A stretch of DNA of 64,000 nucleotides, taken from contig JAYOMI010000005.1 of NCBI GenBank assembly GCA_038120765.1, positions 13,409 through 77,408 on the forward strand. Direction: 5' to 3'. A model generated the notes under the pieces. The model was not told where the DNA came from. It ran no database searches and saw nothing but the letters and a program-made list of their open reading frames with translations. This document shows, piece after piece, positions 8,089-17,567 of this stretch. The first letter of the stretch is position 1; each line of letters begins with the position of its first letter. Both the position numbers and the translations under genes were made by a program. This DNA comes from CAXBCP01 sp038120765. GTDB taxonomy: Bacteria; Pseudomonadota; Alphaproteobacteria; MPNO01; UBA830.

Positions 8089-10275
8089 TCAATTTACGCC
8101 GGTCGAGGTCCCGACTTCGCCAAGAGTCTTGAATACGACGCGGAACAGGATGGTGCCAGAGGGTCTAACATCCCGATCCTGCGTAAAAGTCCGGCTGTAA
8201 TCAACCTGAAACAGAAAGCACTCGTCCTCGTAATTCAGAAATGCGCCATGACGAAGCGATCCACCCCCCGTGGTAAGGTCACGACGTGTATCTGCGCCGA
8301 ACCGCCAGCGCTCGGTTGCCTGCGATGAGAAGCCCAGAGTGATCTCTTCGCGATCGCGGAAAGCGTCTTCCGGATCAACGATATCGTTCAGATTCTGCTG
8401 GTCGATAGAGAGATAATTGACGTTCAGCCTGAACCTCGGCACACCGAGGCTTGCCTGGACTTCGTTGCGCCTGGGGGCCAGATCGTCCTTGTCGAGGCGG
8501 AAGCGATAGAGCGCATTGATATACTTTGTCGGCGAGATTTCGACCCGTCCGACGATGTCCGAAAAATGTTCGTCAAGGCCTGTATCTGAACCGAAGTCGT
8601 TGTCTTCGCTGAAACGGTAGCTTTGTCCGATAAAGAATGAGCTGAACCCGCTGTTAATGCCGAATATCCCGCTGCTCAGACCGTAAGTGATCCGAGACCC
8701 GCCTTCGACACGGTCGATGCCGCCGAACCGGTTCTCGGAAAACAGATTCGTATCGTCGAACTCAAAACTCAGGCTGTCTTCATTGGGGATCAGTTCTTGA
8801 TTCTGACTGCTAGGCGCCAGGACGACGCTAACGATTGGCTCGACAATCTGCGTGAACCGCCCATCCCGTCGGGCCCAGGGAAGCTTCCATTCCAACCCTG
8901 CCTGAGGAAACACTCTGCCGGTGAGGCCGGAAATCTGATTGTCGGGTGCGTCACTTTCCGTCACGTCTTTAACCCAGTAGGCGTCTGTCTGCACCGATGC
9001 GAATAGCCGATAGACTTCACCCAGGCGGCTGATATATGGCAGTTCCCATTTTGTCTTAGCCGAGAGCCGACGACTGTCCGTGCCGCCGGTTCGTGTAAGG
9101 GCCAGTGCGTTGGTATCAATTTTCCACAAACCACCGAAACTGCCCGGATCGCTTACATAGTTGTAGTCGAGTTTTGGAAAAACGATGGGCGTGTCGCTCT
9201 GTTCGTCGGTTGAGCGCTGACCCTGAAAGAAGTAGGCGTTCGCCGAAGTATAGTTGCGGCCGCGAAAGCCCTCTGCGTATATGCGGTTTTCAAGGGTTTC
9301 CGGTGCCTCGAAACCATATCTTCTGAGATAAGTGTCGTCTGTGGCAAGGTGCAGATCGATTCCTCCGCGCCACGTCCTATCGAATTCATGACGGAGTTCT
9401 CCCCGCAGATGTCCGCGCATTCCCTTGCTTTCGCCATCTTCTCGGCTTGCGTAGGTAAGGCTCGACTGGACGAAATAGTCGGTACTGCTCAGGCGATGGC
9501 GGAACTCGCCGGACCCAACGTCGCCCTCGGTGGTTGTCACGATTGGTGAGAACGTTGCATCCATGTTGGGTGCAATATCGAAATAATAGGGTGTGCTGAC
9601 GAACGTACCGAGTTCGCTGTCACTGCCGTAACTGGGAACCAGGAAACCCGTGCGGCGCTCGACCGTCGGGTCGGGATGCGAAAGATATGGCGTGTACATC
9701 ATGGGAATGCCGTAGAATTCGAGAAACGCGTCCCTGTATGTAACGTCCCTCGTTTCCTGATCATGCGATACCCGGGCGGCTTTGACCTGCCAGATTGGCG
9801 CACGGGTTGGATCCTTTTCGCAAAGTTCGCACGGTGAATAAACGGCTTTCCGGAATTCCGTCCGCGTACCGCCCACGCGGCGGCCGCCTGCGGCGGCAAT
9901 TCGCGAATTGTCGGTCATCCTGACACGCATGTTTTCTATGAATCCATCGCGCATGTTGCCGGTGAGTTCGATATGGTCCGCGAATATGACCTCTCCGGTA
10001 GGTTCGAGAAGGCTGATATTGCCGCTCGCCGTTAAAGTATCGGTTCGCTGGTTATAGCTCACGCTATCGGCAAGCAGTGTCCGGCCGTTCTGCGTAAATT
10101 CAACGTTGCCGGTTGCGACGACCAATCCGATCTTTTCCTCGTTGCGGAGTTGGTCTGCCTTGAAAAGAACCGGTGCATCTGGCTGGACCGGTGGGCGGGT
10201 CTGCGAGACGGCGGGTGTGACGGCCGCAGAGTATAATCCGGCGATTGCTACAATCACGAAAAGGCTGGGGCGCAT
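8089..10275 (-). CDS. lptD: LPS assembly outer-membrane protein LptD
   Basis: LptD forms, with LptE, the outer-membrane translocon that inserts lipopolysaccharide into the outer leaflet. The 728-residue protein has a signal peptide ending near AAVTPAVSQ. An OstA/LptA-like jellyroll follows (VATGNVEFTQNGRTLLADSVSYNQRTDTL, shown here only as its location, residues about 53-81), then the large C-terminal beta-barrel. Cysteines in the segment around CELCEK and one near the C-terminus (DECFLF) could form the disulfides needed for maturation. It sits 4 bp behind lptG and before surA, so the LPS export genes and the chaperone are coexpressed. Confidence 0.96.
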   Translation of the reverse strand: MRPSLFVIVAIAGLYSAAVTPAVSQTRPPVQPDAPVLFKADQLRNEEKIGLVVATGNVEFTQNGRTLLADSVSYNQRTDTLTASGNISLLEPTGEVIFADHIELTGNMRDGFIENMRVRMTDNSRIAAAGGRRVGGTRTEFRKAVYSPCELCEKDPTRAPIWQVKAARVSHDQETRDVTYRDAFLEFYGIPMMYTPYLSHPDPTVERRTGFLVPSYGSDSELGTFVSTPYYFDIAPNMDATFSPIVTTTEGDVGSGEFRHRLSSTDYFVQSSLTYASREDGESKGMRGHLRGELRHEFDRTWRGGIDLHLATDDTYLRRYGFEAPETLENRIYAEGFRGRNYTSANAYFFQGQRSTDEQSDTPIVFPKLDYNYVSDPGSFGGLWKIDTNALALTRTGGTDSRRLSAKTKWELPYISRLGEVYRLFASVQTDAYWVKDVTESDAPDNQISGLTGRVFPQAGLEWKLPWARRDGRFTQIVEPIVSVVLAPSSQNQELIPNEDSLSFEFDDTNLFSENRFGGIDRVEGGSRITYGLSSGIFGINSGFSSFFIGQSYRFSEDNDFGSDTGLDEHFSDIVGRVEISPTKYINALYRFRLDKDDLAPRRNEVQASLGVPRFRLNVNYLSIDQQNLNDIVDPEDAFRDREEITLGFSSQATERWRFGADTRRDLTTGGGSLRHGAFLNYEDECFLFQVDYSRTFTQDRDVRPSGTILFRVVFKTLGEVGTSTGVN

Positions 10276-10279
10276 GTAA

Positions 10280-11342
10280 CTAGCCGTCCTCGAGATGAAG
10301 CAGCACGGCGACAGCCAGGAAGGACGTTATAAGCGCCGGACCCCACGCGGCCATCACGACCGGCACCTTGGACGATACACCCAGCGCGTATACGACATCC
10401 GACAGGAAATAAAGCAGGAACCCGGTCCCGATCCCGGATACAAGCAGAACCGCCGCTCCTCCCCGGCGCATCGGTCGGAGAGAGAAAGTTGCGGCGAGGA
10501 CGACGACAGCCGCAAGCATCAATGGGAGAGCAAGGTGTATATGCCAGTGAAGCAGGTGTCTGATGCCTGAAAAACCCGCGTTTTCCAGTACTTTGATGAA
10601 ACCGGGCAGCGCCCAGAAAGAAATCGTTTCTGGCGGGGCAAAGCTGTCATTTATGTTGTCGCTGGTAAGGTCAGTCGGCAGCCGGCGCACATCGAAGCGG
10701 ATCNNNNNNNNNNAAACCGGTTTCGAGGGTTGCCGTTTTTGCATCAATCCGCCCGACGAAGCGGTCGCCATCCTGCATCAGAAAGACGATCACGCTATCG
10801 AGGCGGACGTCACTCGTCGAGATGCTACGCGCATGCAGAATGTAATTTCCGTCCCCTGTCGATTGCCGGAACCAGAGCCCCTGATTAGCCAGCGCGGCCA
10901 GACTGGCTTTTCCGCGAATATAACGCGCCTCGAGGATTTCGTATTTCAACAACATCGCCGACGAGAACGGATTGAAGACGGCAATCTTGAAAAGCCCGAT
11001 CAGGATCGCGATTGTAATGGGAGGCGCCAGAAACTGCCAGATCGATACGCCGGCAGCGCGTGCAACGACAAATTCATTATACCGGTTTAGCCGCCAGAAC
11101 GCGAACATGGCGCCCAGCAACGTGGAAAATGGAATTAGTTTTTCGGCGACGGTCGGCAGTTTCAGGAGCGCCATCGTGATAACGGTTGTCGAGTCGGCAA
11201 CTACTTCTCGGCTCGAGACGCGCCGGAAGAGTTCCAAAGTCTCGAAGACCATAATAATGGCGAGCAATCCAAGGGTAAAAACGATGAAAGAGAAAAGGAA
11301 CTGCCGTCCGACATAGGATGAGAACGTGCGCGAAAGTCTCAC
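10280..11342 (-). CDS. lptG: LPS export ABC transporter permease LptG (split by an assembly gap)
   Basis: LptG is an inner-membrane permease of the LptB2FG extractor that lifts LPS out of the membrane. The N-terminal part, from the GTG at 11342, shows the first transmembrane segments and a periplasmic beta-jellyroll. The C-terminal part (from RFDVRRLPTDL) contains the last membrane helices (LALPLMLAAVVVLAATFSL and others). Ten N at 10704-10713 separate the halves, and the two halves are not in frame across exactly ten bases. The gap therefore hides unsequenced bases, probably about 25 codons by comparison with the family. The start overlaps the lptF stop by 4 bp (GTGA). Confidence 0.93.
10704..10713. 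other. scaffold gap (10 N) inside lptG
   Basis: Ten undetermined bases interrupt lptG. The reading frames on either side do not join through ten bases, so the true missing length differs from ten. Confidence 0.98.
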
Positions 11343-12478
11343 GTCGGGAGGCCCCCCGGCGCTGTATTCTTGCCGCGAAAACGCCTGCGGTCGAGACGCG
11401 GTTTGCTGGATATCAGGATCAGAAGGAAGCCGGCTGTGGCGAGCAGGGGAAGGAGATAGATGATGGATTCAAGCGCGGGGGTTTTCTCACCCAGATTTTT
11501 TATGCTGAGAACAATTATCTGGATCGCGGTAACGCAACACACAGCGATCAGAATTCTGAGGAACTGACCGCGACGATTGAACTCACCACCGAGCAGGAAA
11601 GCGAGGCCGATTACCGCGAATGCAACATAAAGCAGCGGTGATGAGAGGCGGAAAAGGCCTTCCATTCTGAGAAGGCGATAGTTGTAGACGACTTCCGCCT
11701 GATCTGAAGGGAAAAAGAGTTCATGAATAAATCTCTCTTCAGGCTCCCGCCAAAGATTTATCTCGGTCTTGTTGAGGGCGCTCAGATCGAAAGTATAGCG
11801 GTCGAAATACAGCAGCGATAATCTGCCGTCATCCTCGCGCACCTCCTGGCGGTTCCCATTGACCATCAATACCCGCGGCCCTTTATCGCTGGAGACGATA
11901 GCTCCCTGTTCGGCCATCATCGTCACCGGCTTTTCGGATATGCGCTCGTCATGGATAATGATGCCGTAAAGCTGCCCGTCTTTGCTTCGCTCCCGGATAA
12001 ATACGGTGACGCCGTCAATAACCGGATTGAAGACTCCTTCCTGAAGAAAGAGCGAGGACAATTCGCTGCGGAATTCCCGCTGGAGGTCTTTGAATTCCCG
12101 GAACGAAGCGGGCATCAGGTAGATCGTATTCAAGTAGCCTAACAACATGGCAAGTGTCGCCAGGAGCAGGGCCGGCTGGCCGATCTTGAACGGACTCATG
12201 CCGGTTGCCCGCAGGACGACAATTTCACTGTCGTTCAGCATTTTTGTATAGGTGAACATGATCGCGGCAAAGACAGCGATCGGACCGATCAGGGACAGGA
12301 ATGAGGGCAACAGCAACAGCGTAAAGGTGACGAAGGTCGTCGCCGAGAGGCCGGTATTTACAATCATTTCCACAAAACGCAGGGACTGCGTCAACCAGAC
12401 GACACAGGTCAATGTCGCGGCAACCACAATCGTCCACCATACGAGCTGCCGAAACATATACCTGTGAAGCTGTCCCAT
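11339..12478 (-). CDS. lptF: LPS export ABC transporter permease LptF
   Basis: LptF pairs with LptG in the inner-membrane LptB2FG complex. The 379-residue protein has three N-terminal membrane helices, a periplasmic domain (about residues 110-270) and three C-terminal helices. Segments such as SEIVVLRATGMSPFKI after the second helix are typical: this coupling region contacts LptB. It is the first gene of the minus-strand operon lptF-lptG-lptD-surA-pdxA-rsmA. About 100 bp of non-coding sequence upstream presumably carries the operon promoter. Confidence 0.96.
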   Translation of the reverse strand: MGQLHRYMFRQLVWWTIVVAATLTCVVWLTQSLRFVEMIVNTGLSATTFVTFTLLLLPSFLSLIGPIAVFAAIMFTYTKMLNDSEIVVLRATGMSPFKIGQPALLLATLAMLLGYLNTIYLMPASFREFKDLQREFRSELSSLFLQEGVFNPVIDGVTVFIRERSKDGQLYGIIIHDERISEKPVTMMAEQGAIVSSDKGPRVLMVNGNRQEVREDDGRLSLLYFDRYTFDLSALNKTEINLWREPEERFIHELFFPSDQAEVVYNYRLLRMEGLFRLSSPLLYVAFAVIGLAFLLGGEFNRRGQFLRILIAVCCVTAIQIIVLSIKNLGEKTPALESIIYLLPLLATAGFLLILISSKPRLDRRRFRGKNTAPGGLPT

Positions 12479-12576
12479 CAGGCCACTATAGTTTCTTGCG
12501 ATTCGACTGTCACAACCGAATGTGGATTAAAATTCAAGGGATTGTGGATCATCGCGGGCGCCGGATTGCAGACGAT

Positions 12577-14466
12577 TCACTGCGGCGCTGTATTGGGGTC
12601 GCTGTATCCCGGGAACGGCCAGGACTTGATAGATTTCCACTCGGATCCTTCCCGTCTCAGTAGATAGGAGTGCTCTGCAGCCAGTGTCAGGCCGGTCACC
12701 GTTCTGAGGGGGGCTGTCGGAACGTGTATCCAGGCATATTCCGGCTGATGTGCAGCAACGAACTTGCGAATATTTTCTTCCGTCGGCCGCGATGCGGCGA
12801 TCATGTAGCCGACATAGTCGACATGAGGTGAAATTATATAGCGGGCTATGACCTCGAAATCGCCCACCGAGGTGGGGTCGAATGAGGCAAAGCGAACACC
12901 TTCGGGGATTGTGTCCACGATCTCCTCGGCAACCGCGCGCACGAATATCTTGGGCGCGTACAGGTCAAACCTTATTTTAGGCGCGAGGGCGATCGGTACG
13001 ATGATGATCAGCGCGAAAATGACGACTGCGTAGCTTCTTCGGGGTCTGAGCTTCACCCTCTCGCGCCATAATGTCGCCAACCCAAAAGCGCCGAAGATCA
13101 CGCAGGCACCGCCTAGATGCATATTGAAGCGCCAATAGGATGGTGCGACCAGCCCATTGGCGCCGAAGGCGGTAATATAGAGAAGCAGCAGAAGCAGATT
13201 ATAGCCGACGAATAGCACCGCAACGATAATGCTGAGACGGTCCAAGGGTGAGCGTATCCGCCATAATGCCCGCGCCGCAATGAGGCAGGCGATTACCATG
13301 ACTGCGAAATAGCCCCCCTTTTTGGAGGCAATCAGGGCCATTCTATTGATTACGACGAAGATTTGGTCGGTCAGCCAATCGGCTCTCGGGAGAAACTGAA
13401 ATTCCCCGGTCACTTCGTTGGCGCTGATATGCAGCCGCCAGGCGAGGTAGATAGTGATCGGCGGGATCGCCATTGCCGGAAGCAGCCTGATAAAGCGCGC
13501 AAGAGAGATGTTGGGGTCCCGTACAGCAACCAAAAAGCCGCCAATAGTTACCAGACCGACAAGGGCGATGTTGGGCTGTTTGACGCTCACGGCGGCCATC
13601 GCGACCAGCCCGAAGGTCCATGCCAGCGATAGCGACGGTTCGTCATTATTCTGCGCCAGTTCGTTCAGGAGCAGCCAAAGGACGACGCAAAGTGCGCCCA
13701 CAAGGACTGCGGTGGGCGTATCGGCGTAGGATGTAAAAACGATTTTGGGAACGAATGTGGGATTGAGGGCAGTGACGGCGAGTGCGCCGATGGCGCAGTA
13801 CAACCAGCCGATATTGCCCGACAAGTTGATGGATGTCGGTGTTTGCTGACCCGCCGGCGCGCGAGTCATTGCAACCTTGATTACCCTCCCGACAAGAACT
13901 GCGAGTGAAGCAAGCAGAATGACACTGAAAACGGGCGTGGCATTTTCCACAAGGACGCCCGTCAGCATGCTTGAGAGATACACGATATAGGCCAGGCCGT
14001 AAGGGTAGCCCGGGAGGCCTGAGGTCGACGGTGGATTGCCTTTGCCCGGCAGGGTGTGATGTTCGATCAGGTATCGGGCGTTTGGCATCCAGTGGGTGAA
14101 TTCGTCCCACTGGGACAAGGTCATACAGGCCGCAAGCCAGATGATGGGAAGCGCCAGTATCAGCGTTCGTCCCAGATCGATTGATGCAATCGGTCGGGGA
14201 CGCTTGAACTGGACATAAGCTGCAACTGCCAGGGCAATCAGGAGAGCACCGGTGATGAAACGGAAATCAAGCCGCATCCATCCGCCCGCGACCACATATG
14301 AAAGGCTAACGAATGACCATCCCGCGATAACATCAAGTTCGAAGAGGCGTCTTCGGGCGCTGATTGCGCCGCCCAGTAAAGACAGGCAGAGGCAGACCGC
14401 CAGAAGCGCGGCGAACCCCATGAGTTGCTCAAGGTCGGGGGAAAAGTATCCGATCATTTTTTGCAT
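12577..14466 (-). CDS. polytopic membrane protein of unknown function
   Basis: I do not recognise this 629-residue protein. It has roughly a dozen hydrophobic segments over residues 1-500 (for example ALLAVCLCLSLLGGAIS and VVIFALIIIVPIALAP). A soluble tail of about 120 residues follows (GVRFASFDPTSVGDFEVIA to the end), predicted to lie on one side of the membrane. The acidic loop after the fourth helix (SQWDEFTHWMPNARYL) resembles the first loop of GT-C glycosyltransferases, where an Asp/Glu is catalytic. That makes a lipid-sugar glycosyltransferase the leading guess, but it is only a guess. The gene lies upstream of lptF on the same strand, separated by about 100 bp, and diverges from pepA. 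Confidence 0.75.
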   Translation of the reverse strand: MQKMIGYFSPDLEQLMGFAALLAVCLCLSLLGGAISARRRLFELDVIAGWSFVSLSYVVAGGWMRLDFRFITGALLIALAVAAYVQFKRPRPIASIDLGRTLILALPIIWLAACMTLSQWDEFTHWMPNARYLIEHHTLPGKGNPPSTSGLPGYPYGLAYIVYLSSMLTGVLVENATPVFSVILLASLAVLVGRVIKVAMTRAPAGQQTPTSINLSGNIGWLYCAIGALAVTALNPTFVPKIVFTSYADTPTAVLVGALCVVLWLLLNELAQNNDEPSLSLAWTFGLVAMAAVSVKQPNIALVGLVTIGGFLVAVRDPNISLARFIRLLPAMAIPPITIYLAWRLHISANEVTGEFQFLPRADWLTDQIFVVINRMALIASKKGGYFAVMVIACLIAARALWRIRSPLDRLSIIVAVLFVGYNLLLLLLYITAFGANGLVAPSYWRFNMHLGGACVIFGAFGLATLWRERVKLRPRRSYAVVIFALIIIVPIALAPKIRFDLYAPKIFVRAVAEEIVDTIPEGVRFASFDPTSVGDFEVIARYIISPHVDYVGYMIAASRPTEENIRKFVAAHQPEYAWIHVPTAPLRTVTGLTLAAEHSYLLRREGSEWKSIKSWPFPGYSDPNTAPQ

Positions 14467-14639
14467 AGCGATAAATCTGCCTGTGTATTTGCGGGCATCT
14501 TAACGACAGACGGATTCCCGGCCAACCAGCGGAGGGGCGTTACGATTCGCTCACTCTTCCCCGGCGCGATCAATGAGCCCCCCCTGCGTCTAATAAGCTT
14601 TTCCTGTTTGAGTGAATGCTTGTTACATTCCGGCGAACC

Positions 14640-14658
14640 CGAGAGTTAACATCTCTCG
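14640..14658. promoter_or_regulatory. inverted repeat upstream of pepA
   Basis: A perfect 6-bp inverted repeat, CGAGAG-N7-CTCTCG, lies 44 bp before the pepA ATG. It could be an operator or a leader hairpin; no T-run follows, so it is not a terminator. Function unknown. Confidence 0.3.
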
Positions 14659-14701
14659 CCGCTTATTGATGATTGCCAACAATTTCTGCCGGAGTCCCAG
14701 A

Positions 14702-16201
14702 ATGAAAATCAGCTTTTCCGCCCCTTCACTGCCGCGCAGCGGCCCTCTCGTTGTCGGCGTGCTCTCCGGGGGCAAGCTGCTTGCCACCGCCGAGCGCCTC
14801 GATAAAGCGGCTGACGGCGCATTGTCGCGCGCAATCGGCGCGAGCCGTTTCAAGGGAGAGAGCGGGCAGTCGCTGACGGTGATGGTGCCTGCGGGCATCG
14901 GCGCCAGCAGGGTCGTGCTGATGGGAATGGGCGAGGCCAGCCGCTTTGACGACCTCGCCGCGCAGGCCTTTGGTGGCCGGGCCTACTCGGCCGTTTCCGG
15001 CACAGGCGATAAATCGGCGGTCATTGCGATCGATGCGGTGAACGATGCGAAGATCAAGACATCGGAAATTTCGGCAAACGCGGCATACGGCGCATTGCTT
15101 GCTTCCTACCGGTTCGACAAGTACCGGACAAAGGAGAAGCCTGATGCAAAGCCGAGCATCGGCACCCTGACGATCACTTCGCGCGATTCCGCCGACGCGA
15201 AGAAATCCTTCGCACCGCTGGAGAAAGTGGCGGCCGGCGTCTTTTTTACCCGGGATCTGGTGTCGGAACCGGCAAACGTCATTTATCCGGCGACCCTCGC
15301 GGCACAGGCGAAAACCCTGGAAAAGCTGGGCGTCAAAATCCAGATTCTGGACGAAAAACAGATGGCCAAGCTCGGCATGGGCGCGCTTCTCGGCGTTGCG
15401 CAAGGGTCGGCACATAAGCCCCGCCTGGTCGTGATGCGCTGGGACGGTGCGCCCAAGTCCAGGAGCAAGGCGCCGATCGCATTTATCGGCAAGGGTGTGA
15501 CCTTCGATACGGGCGGTATCTCGATCAAACCTGCCGCCGGCATGGAAGATATGAAATGGGACATGGGCGGCTCCGGCGTGGTCATCGGCCTGATGAAGGC
15601 GCTCGCCGGTCGCAAGGCGAAGGTAAATGCCGTTGGCGTGGTCGGACTTGTCGAAAATATGCCCTCATCGACCGCCCAGCGGCCGGGCGACGTCGTCACC
15701 ACGATGTCGGGTCAGACGGTCGAAGTGCTGAACACCGATGCGGAGGGCCGCCTCGTTCTCGCCGACGCCATGTGGTATTGTCAGGACCGGTTCAAGCCGC
15801 ACACGATGATCGATCTTGCGACACTGACCGGTGCGATTATCGTTTCTCTCGGCAACGAGAATGCGGGCATGTTCGCAAATGACGACGAGATATGCGAGCG
15901 GCTTACAGACGCCGGCAAGTCTGTGGGAGAGCCCGTCTGGCGTATGCCGCTTGGCGAAGCCTATGATAAACTGATCAACTCCGATATCGCCGACATGAAA
16001 AATATCGGCGGCCGTTGGGGCGGTTCGATCACCGCAGCGCAGTTTCTCCAGCGTTTCGTCAAGGACGGTGTGAAATGGGCGCATCTCGATATCGCGGGTG
16101 TGACATGGTCGACCAAGGATGCGCCGACGGTGCCGAAGGGCGGCACGGCATTCGGCGTGCGGCTTCTCGATCGTCTGGTTGCGGATCATTACGAGGACTG
16201 A
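14702..16201 (+). CDS. pepA: leucyl aminopeptidase (M17 family)
   Basis: This cytoplasmic two-metal exopeptidase removes N-terminal residues from peptides. PepA homologues also bind DNA in some bacteria. With the ATG at 14702 the protein has 499 residues, the family norm. Longer upstream frames lack family similarity. The M17 signature NTDAEGRL is intact, and metal ligands lie in GKGVTFDTGGISIKP. The segment AGAVEAIFS-like active-site lysines cannot be confirmed by eye, but WDMGGSGVV is present. The gene is followed by holC after 19 bp, a linkage conserved in proteobacteria (pepA-holC). Confidence 0.96.
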   Translation: MKISFSAPSLPRSGPLVVGVLSGGKLLATAERLDKAADGALSRAIGASRFKGESGQSLTVMVPAGIGASRVVLMGMGEASRFDDLAAQAFGGRAYSAVSGTGDKSAVIAIDAVNDAKIKTSEISANAAYGALLASYRFDKYRTKEKPDAKPSIGTLTITSRDSADAKKSFAPLEKVAAGVFFTRDLVSEPANVIYPATLAAQAKTLEKLGVKIQILDEKQMAKLGMGALLGVAQGSAHKPRLVVMRWDGAPKSRSKAPIAFIGKGVTFDTGGISIKPAAGMEDMKWDMGGSGVVIGLMKALAGRKAKVNAVGVVGLVENMPSSTAQRPGDVVTTMSGQTVEVLNTDAEGRLVLADAMWYCQDRFKPHTMIDLATLTGAIIVSLGNENAGMFANDDEICERLTDAGKSVGEPVWRMPLGEAYDKLINSDIADMKNIGGRWGGSITAAQFLQRFVKDGVKWAHLDIAGVTWSTKDAPTVPKGGTAFGVRLLDRLVADHYED

Positions 16202-16220
16202 GGAGGGCCCGGCGTCCGCA

Positions 16221-16670
16221 ATGACCGAAATCAGCTTTTATCATCTGCTTCACACGCCGCTGGAGCGCGCTTTGCCGAAGCTGATTGAAAAAGTGCTGGA
16301 GAGTGGTGCGCGCGCTGTTGTCCGCACGGGTTCGACAGAACGCGCCGAAGCACTGAACGGTGCGCTCTGGACCTACGATCAGGATTCGTTCATCCCCCAC
16401 GGCACGGCGCGGGACGGCAATGCGGCCCTCCAGCCCGTGTGGATCACGGCCGACGAGGAGAATCCCAACGGCGCGGATATACTGGTGCTGACCGACGGCG
16501 CCGAGTCCGCTGACATCGGCAGTTACCGCCGATGTCTCGAAATGTTCGATGGGCGCGACGATGCCGCGGTCGCAGATGCCCGGCGCCGTTGGTCCGCCTA
16601 CAAGTATGCGGCGCACGACCTGGCATACTGGCAGCAGACCGAAGGCGGCGGCTGGGAAAAGAAAGCCTGA
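16221..16670 (+). CDS. holC: DNA polymerase III chi subunit
   Basis: Chi connects the clamp-loader complex to single-strand-binding protein at the replication fork. The 149-residue protein starts with the typical EISFYHLLHTPLERALPKL. It contains ALWTYDQDSFIPHGTARDG, a conserved stretch of HolC, and ends with the aromatic YKYAAHDLAYWQQ. It sits 19 bp behind pepA, in the usual pair. An AGGAGG-like purine tract at 16201 is about 15 bases before the ATG. Confidence 0.93.
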   Translation: MTEISFYHLLHTPLERALPKLIEKVLESGARAVVRTGSTERAEALNGALWTYDQDSFIPHGTARDGNAALQPVWITADEENPNGADILVLTDGAESADIGSYRRCLEMFDGRDDAAVADARRRWSAYKYAAHDLAYWQQTEGGGWEKKA

Positions 16671-16807
16671 CGCCAGCTATGCCCGATACGGGCATTTCAG
16701 GGCCGTCATAGCCCGGCTGGTTTCGCATCTGCGAAATGTAGAGGTTGCTCCCTTATCGCATAGCGTCTATAAGGCCGCCGAATTCAAGAACAGGAGCCTT
16801 TGCCCCC

Positions 16808-17230
16808 ATGGCAGTCGAACGTACGCTATCAATAATCAAGCCCGACGCAACGCGGCGGAACCTCACCGGCGCCATTGTCGCCCGCTTCGAGGAGGCCGGT
16901 CTGTGCGTTGTTGCCCAGCGGCGGATGCGCCTGACGCCCGAGCAGGCCCAGCAGTTTTATGCCGTTCACAAGGAACGCGCGTTTTTTGACGATCTCTGCG
17001 ACTTTATGACCTCCGGTCCTGTCGTTGTGCAGGTGCTGGAAGGCGAGGATGCGATTGCCAAGAACCGCGAAGTGATGGGGGCGACCAACCCCGCCAATGC
17101 CGACGAAGGCACGATTCGCCGTGATTTCGGGGAATCGGTCGAGGCGAACTCTGTACACGGTTCCGACGCGCCGGAAACGGCAGCGGAAGAGATTGCGTTC
17201 TTTTTCAGCGGGATCGATATCGTCGGCTGA
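16808..17230 (+). CDS. ndk: nucleoside diphosphate kinase
   Basis: Ndk transfers phosphate between nucleoside triphosphates and diphosphates through a phosphohistidine. The 140-residue protein has ERTLSIIKPDATRRN at the start. The active-site histidine lies in NSVHGSDAPETA (about residue 117). A purine-rich CAGGAG stands about 10 bases before the ATG. It is followed by a strong intrinsic terminator and is probably monocistronic. Confidence 0.98.
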   Translation: MAVERTLSIIKPDATRRNLTGAIVARFEEAGLCVVAQRRMRLTPEQAQQFYAVHKERAFFDDLCDFMTSGPVVVQVLEGEDAIAKNREVMGATNPANADEGTIRRDFGESVEANSVHGSDAPETAAEEIAFFFSGIDIVG

Positions 17231-17251
17231 CGCGACGCTGACGGGAATCGA

Positions 17252-17280
17252 AAAGGGCGGGTCCAAGACCCGCCCTTTTT
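17252..17280 (+). terminator. intrinsic terminator after ndk
   Basis: A perfect 12-bp stem (AAAGGGCGGGTC with its complement) closes a 3-base loop and continues into T5. It stands 22 bp after the ndk stop and ends ndk transcription. The A-run on the other side may also let it act for the minus-strand oxidase mini-gene. Confidence 0.93.
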
Positions 17281-17320
17281 AGTGGCGCCTTTGAAAGCGC
17301 GGAGCTGTCTGCCGGCGGAG

Positions 17321-17449
17321 CTATACGCGAGTCAGCGCCAGTATTCCGACTATTGCGATCACCACAGCCGTGCCGACAGCCGCCCATTTTGCGAAATCGG
17401 CCCAGTCTTTCTGATGCCGCGAGATTTCTTTATCCATGTCGAGGGACAT
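17321..17449 (-). CDS. aa3-type cytochrome c oxidase subunit IV (mini-protein)
   Basis: A 42-residue frame (ATG at 17449, TAG at 17321) encodes MSLDMDKEISRHQKDWADF, a short soluble head, followed by one transmembrane helix (VGTAVVIAIVGILALT). This matches the small subunit IV of alphaproteobacterial aa3 oxidases (COX4_pro_2 family), a single-helix accessory of the respiratory complex. It lies between ndk and purN on the minus strand, away from the other cox genes, as is common for it. It is shorter than usual gene-calling limits, but the head-plus-helix pattern is convincing. Confidence 0.8.
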   Translation of the reverse strand: MSLDMDKEISRHQKDWADFAKWAAVGTAVVIAIVGILALTRV

Positions 17450-17567
17450 TCGGCTGTTACTCCTTGAATTGACGGTCAATTATTAAACTCGATCGCAGAT
17501 ATAGCGCGGATTTTCGCCCGGGTGAAGCTGGGAAAAACGGCTTTGTCCGCGCCGATGTAAACGCTTG

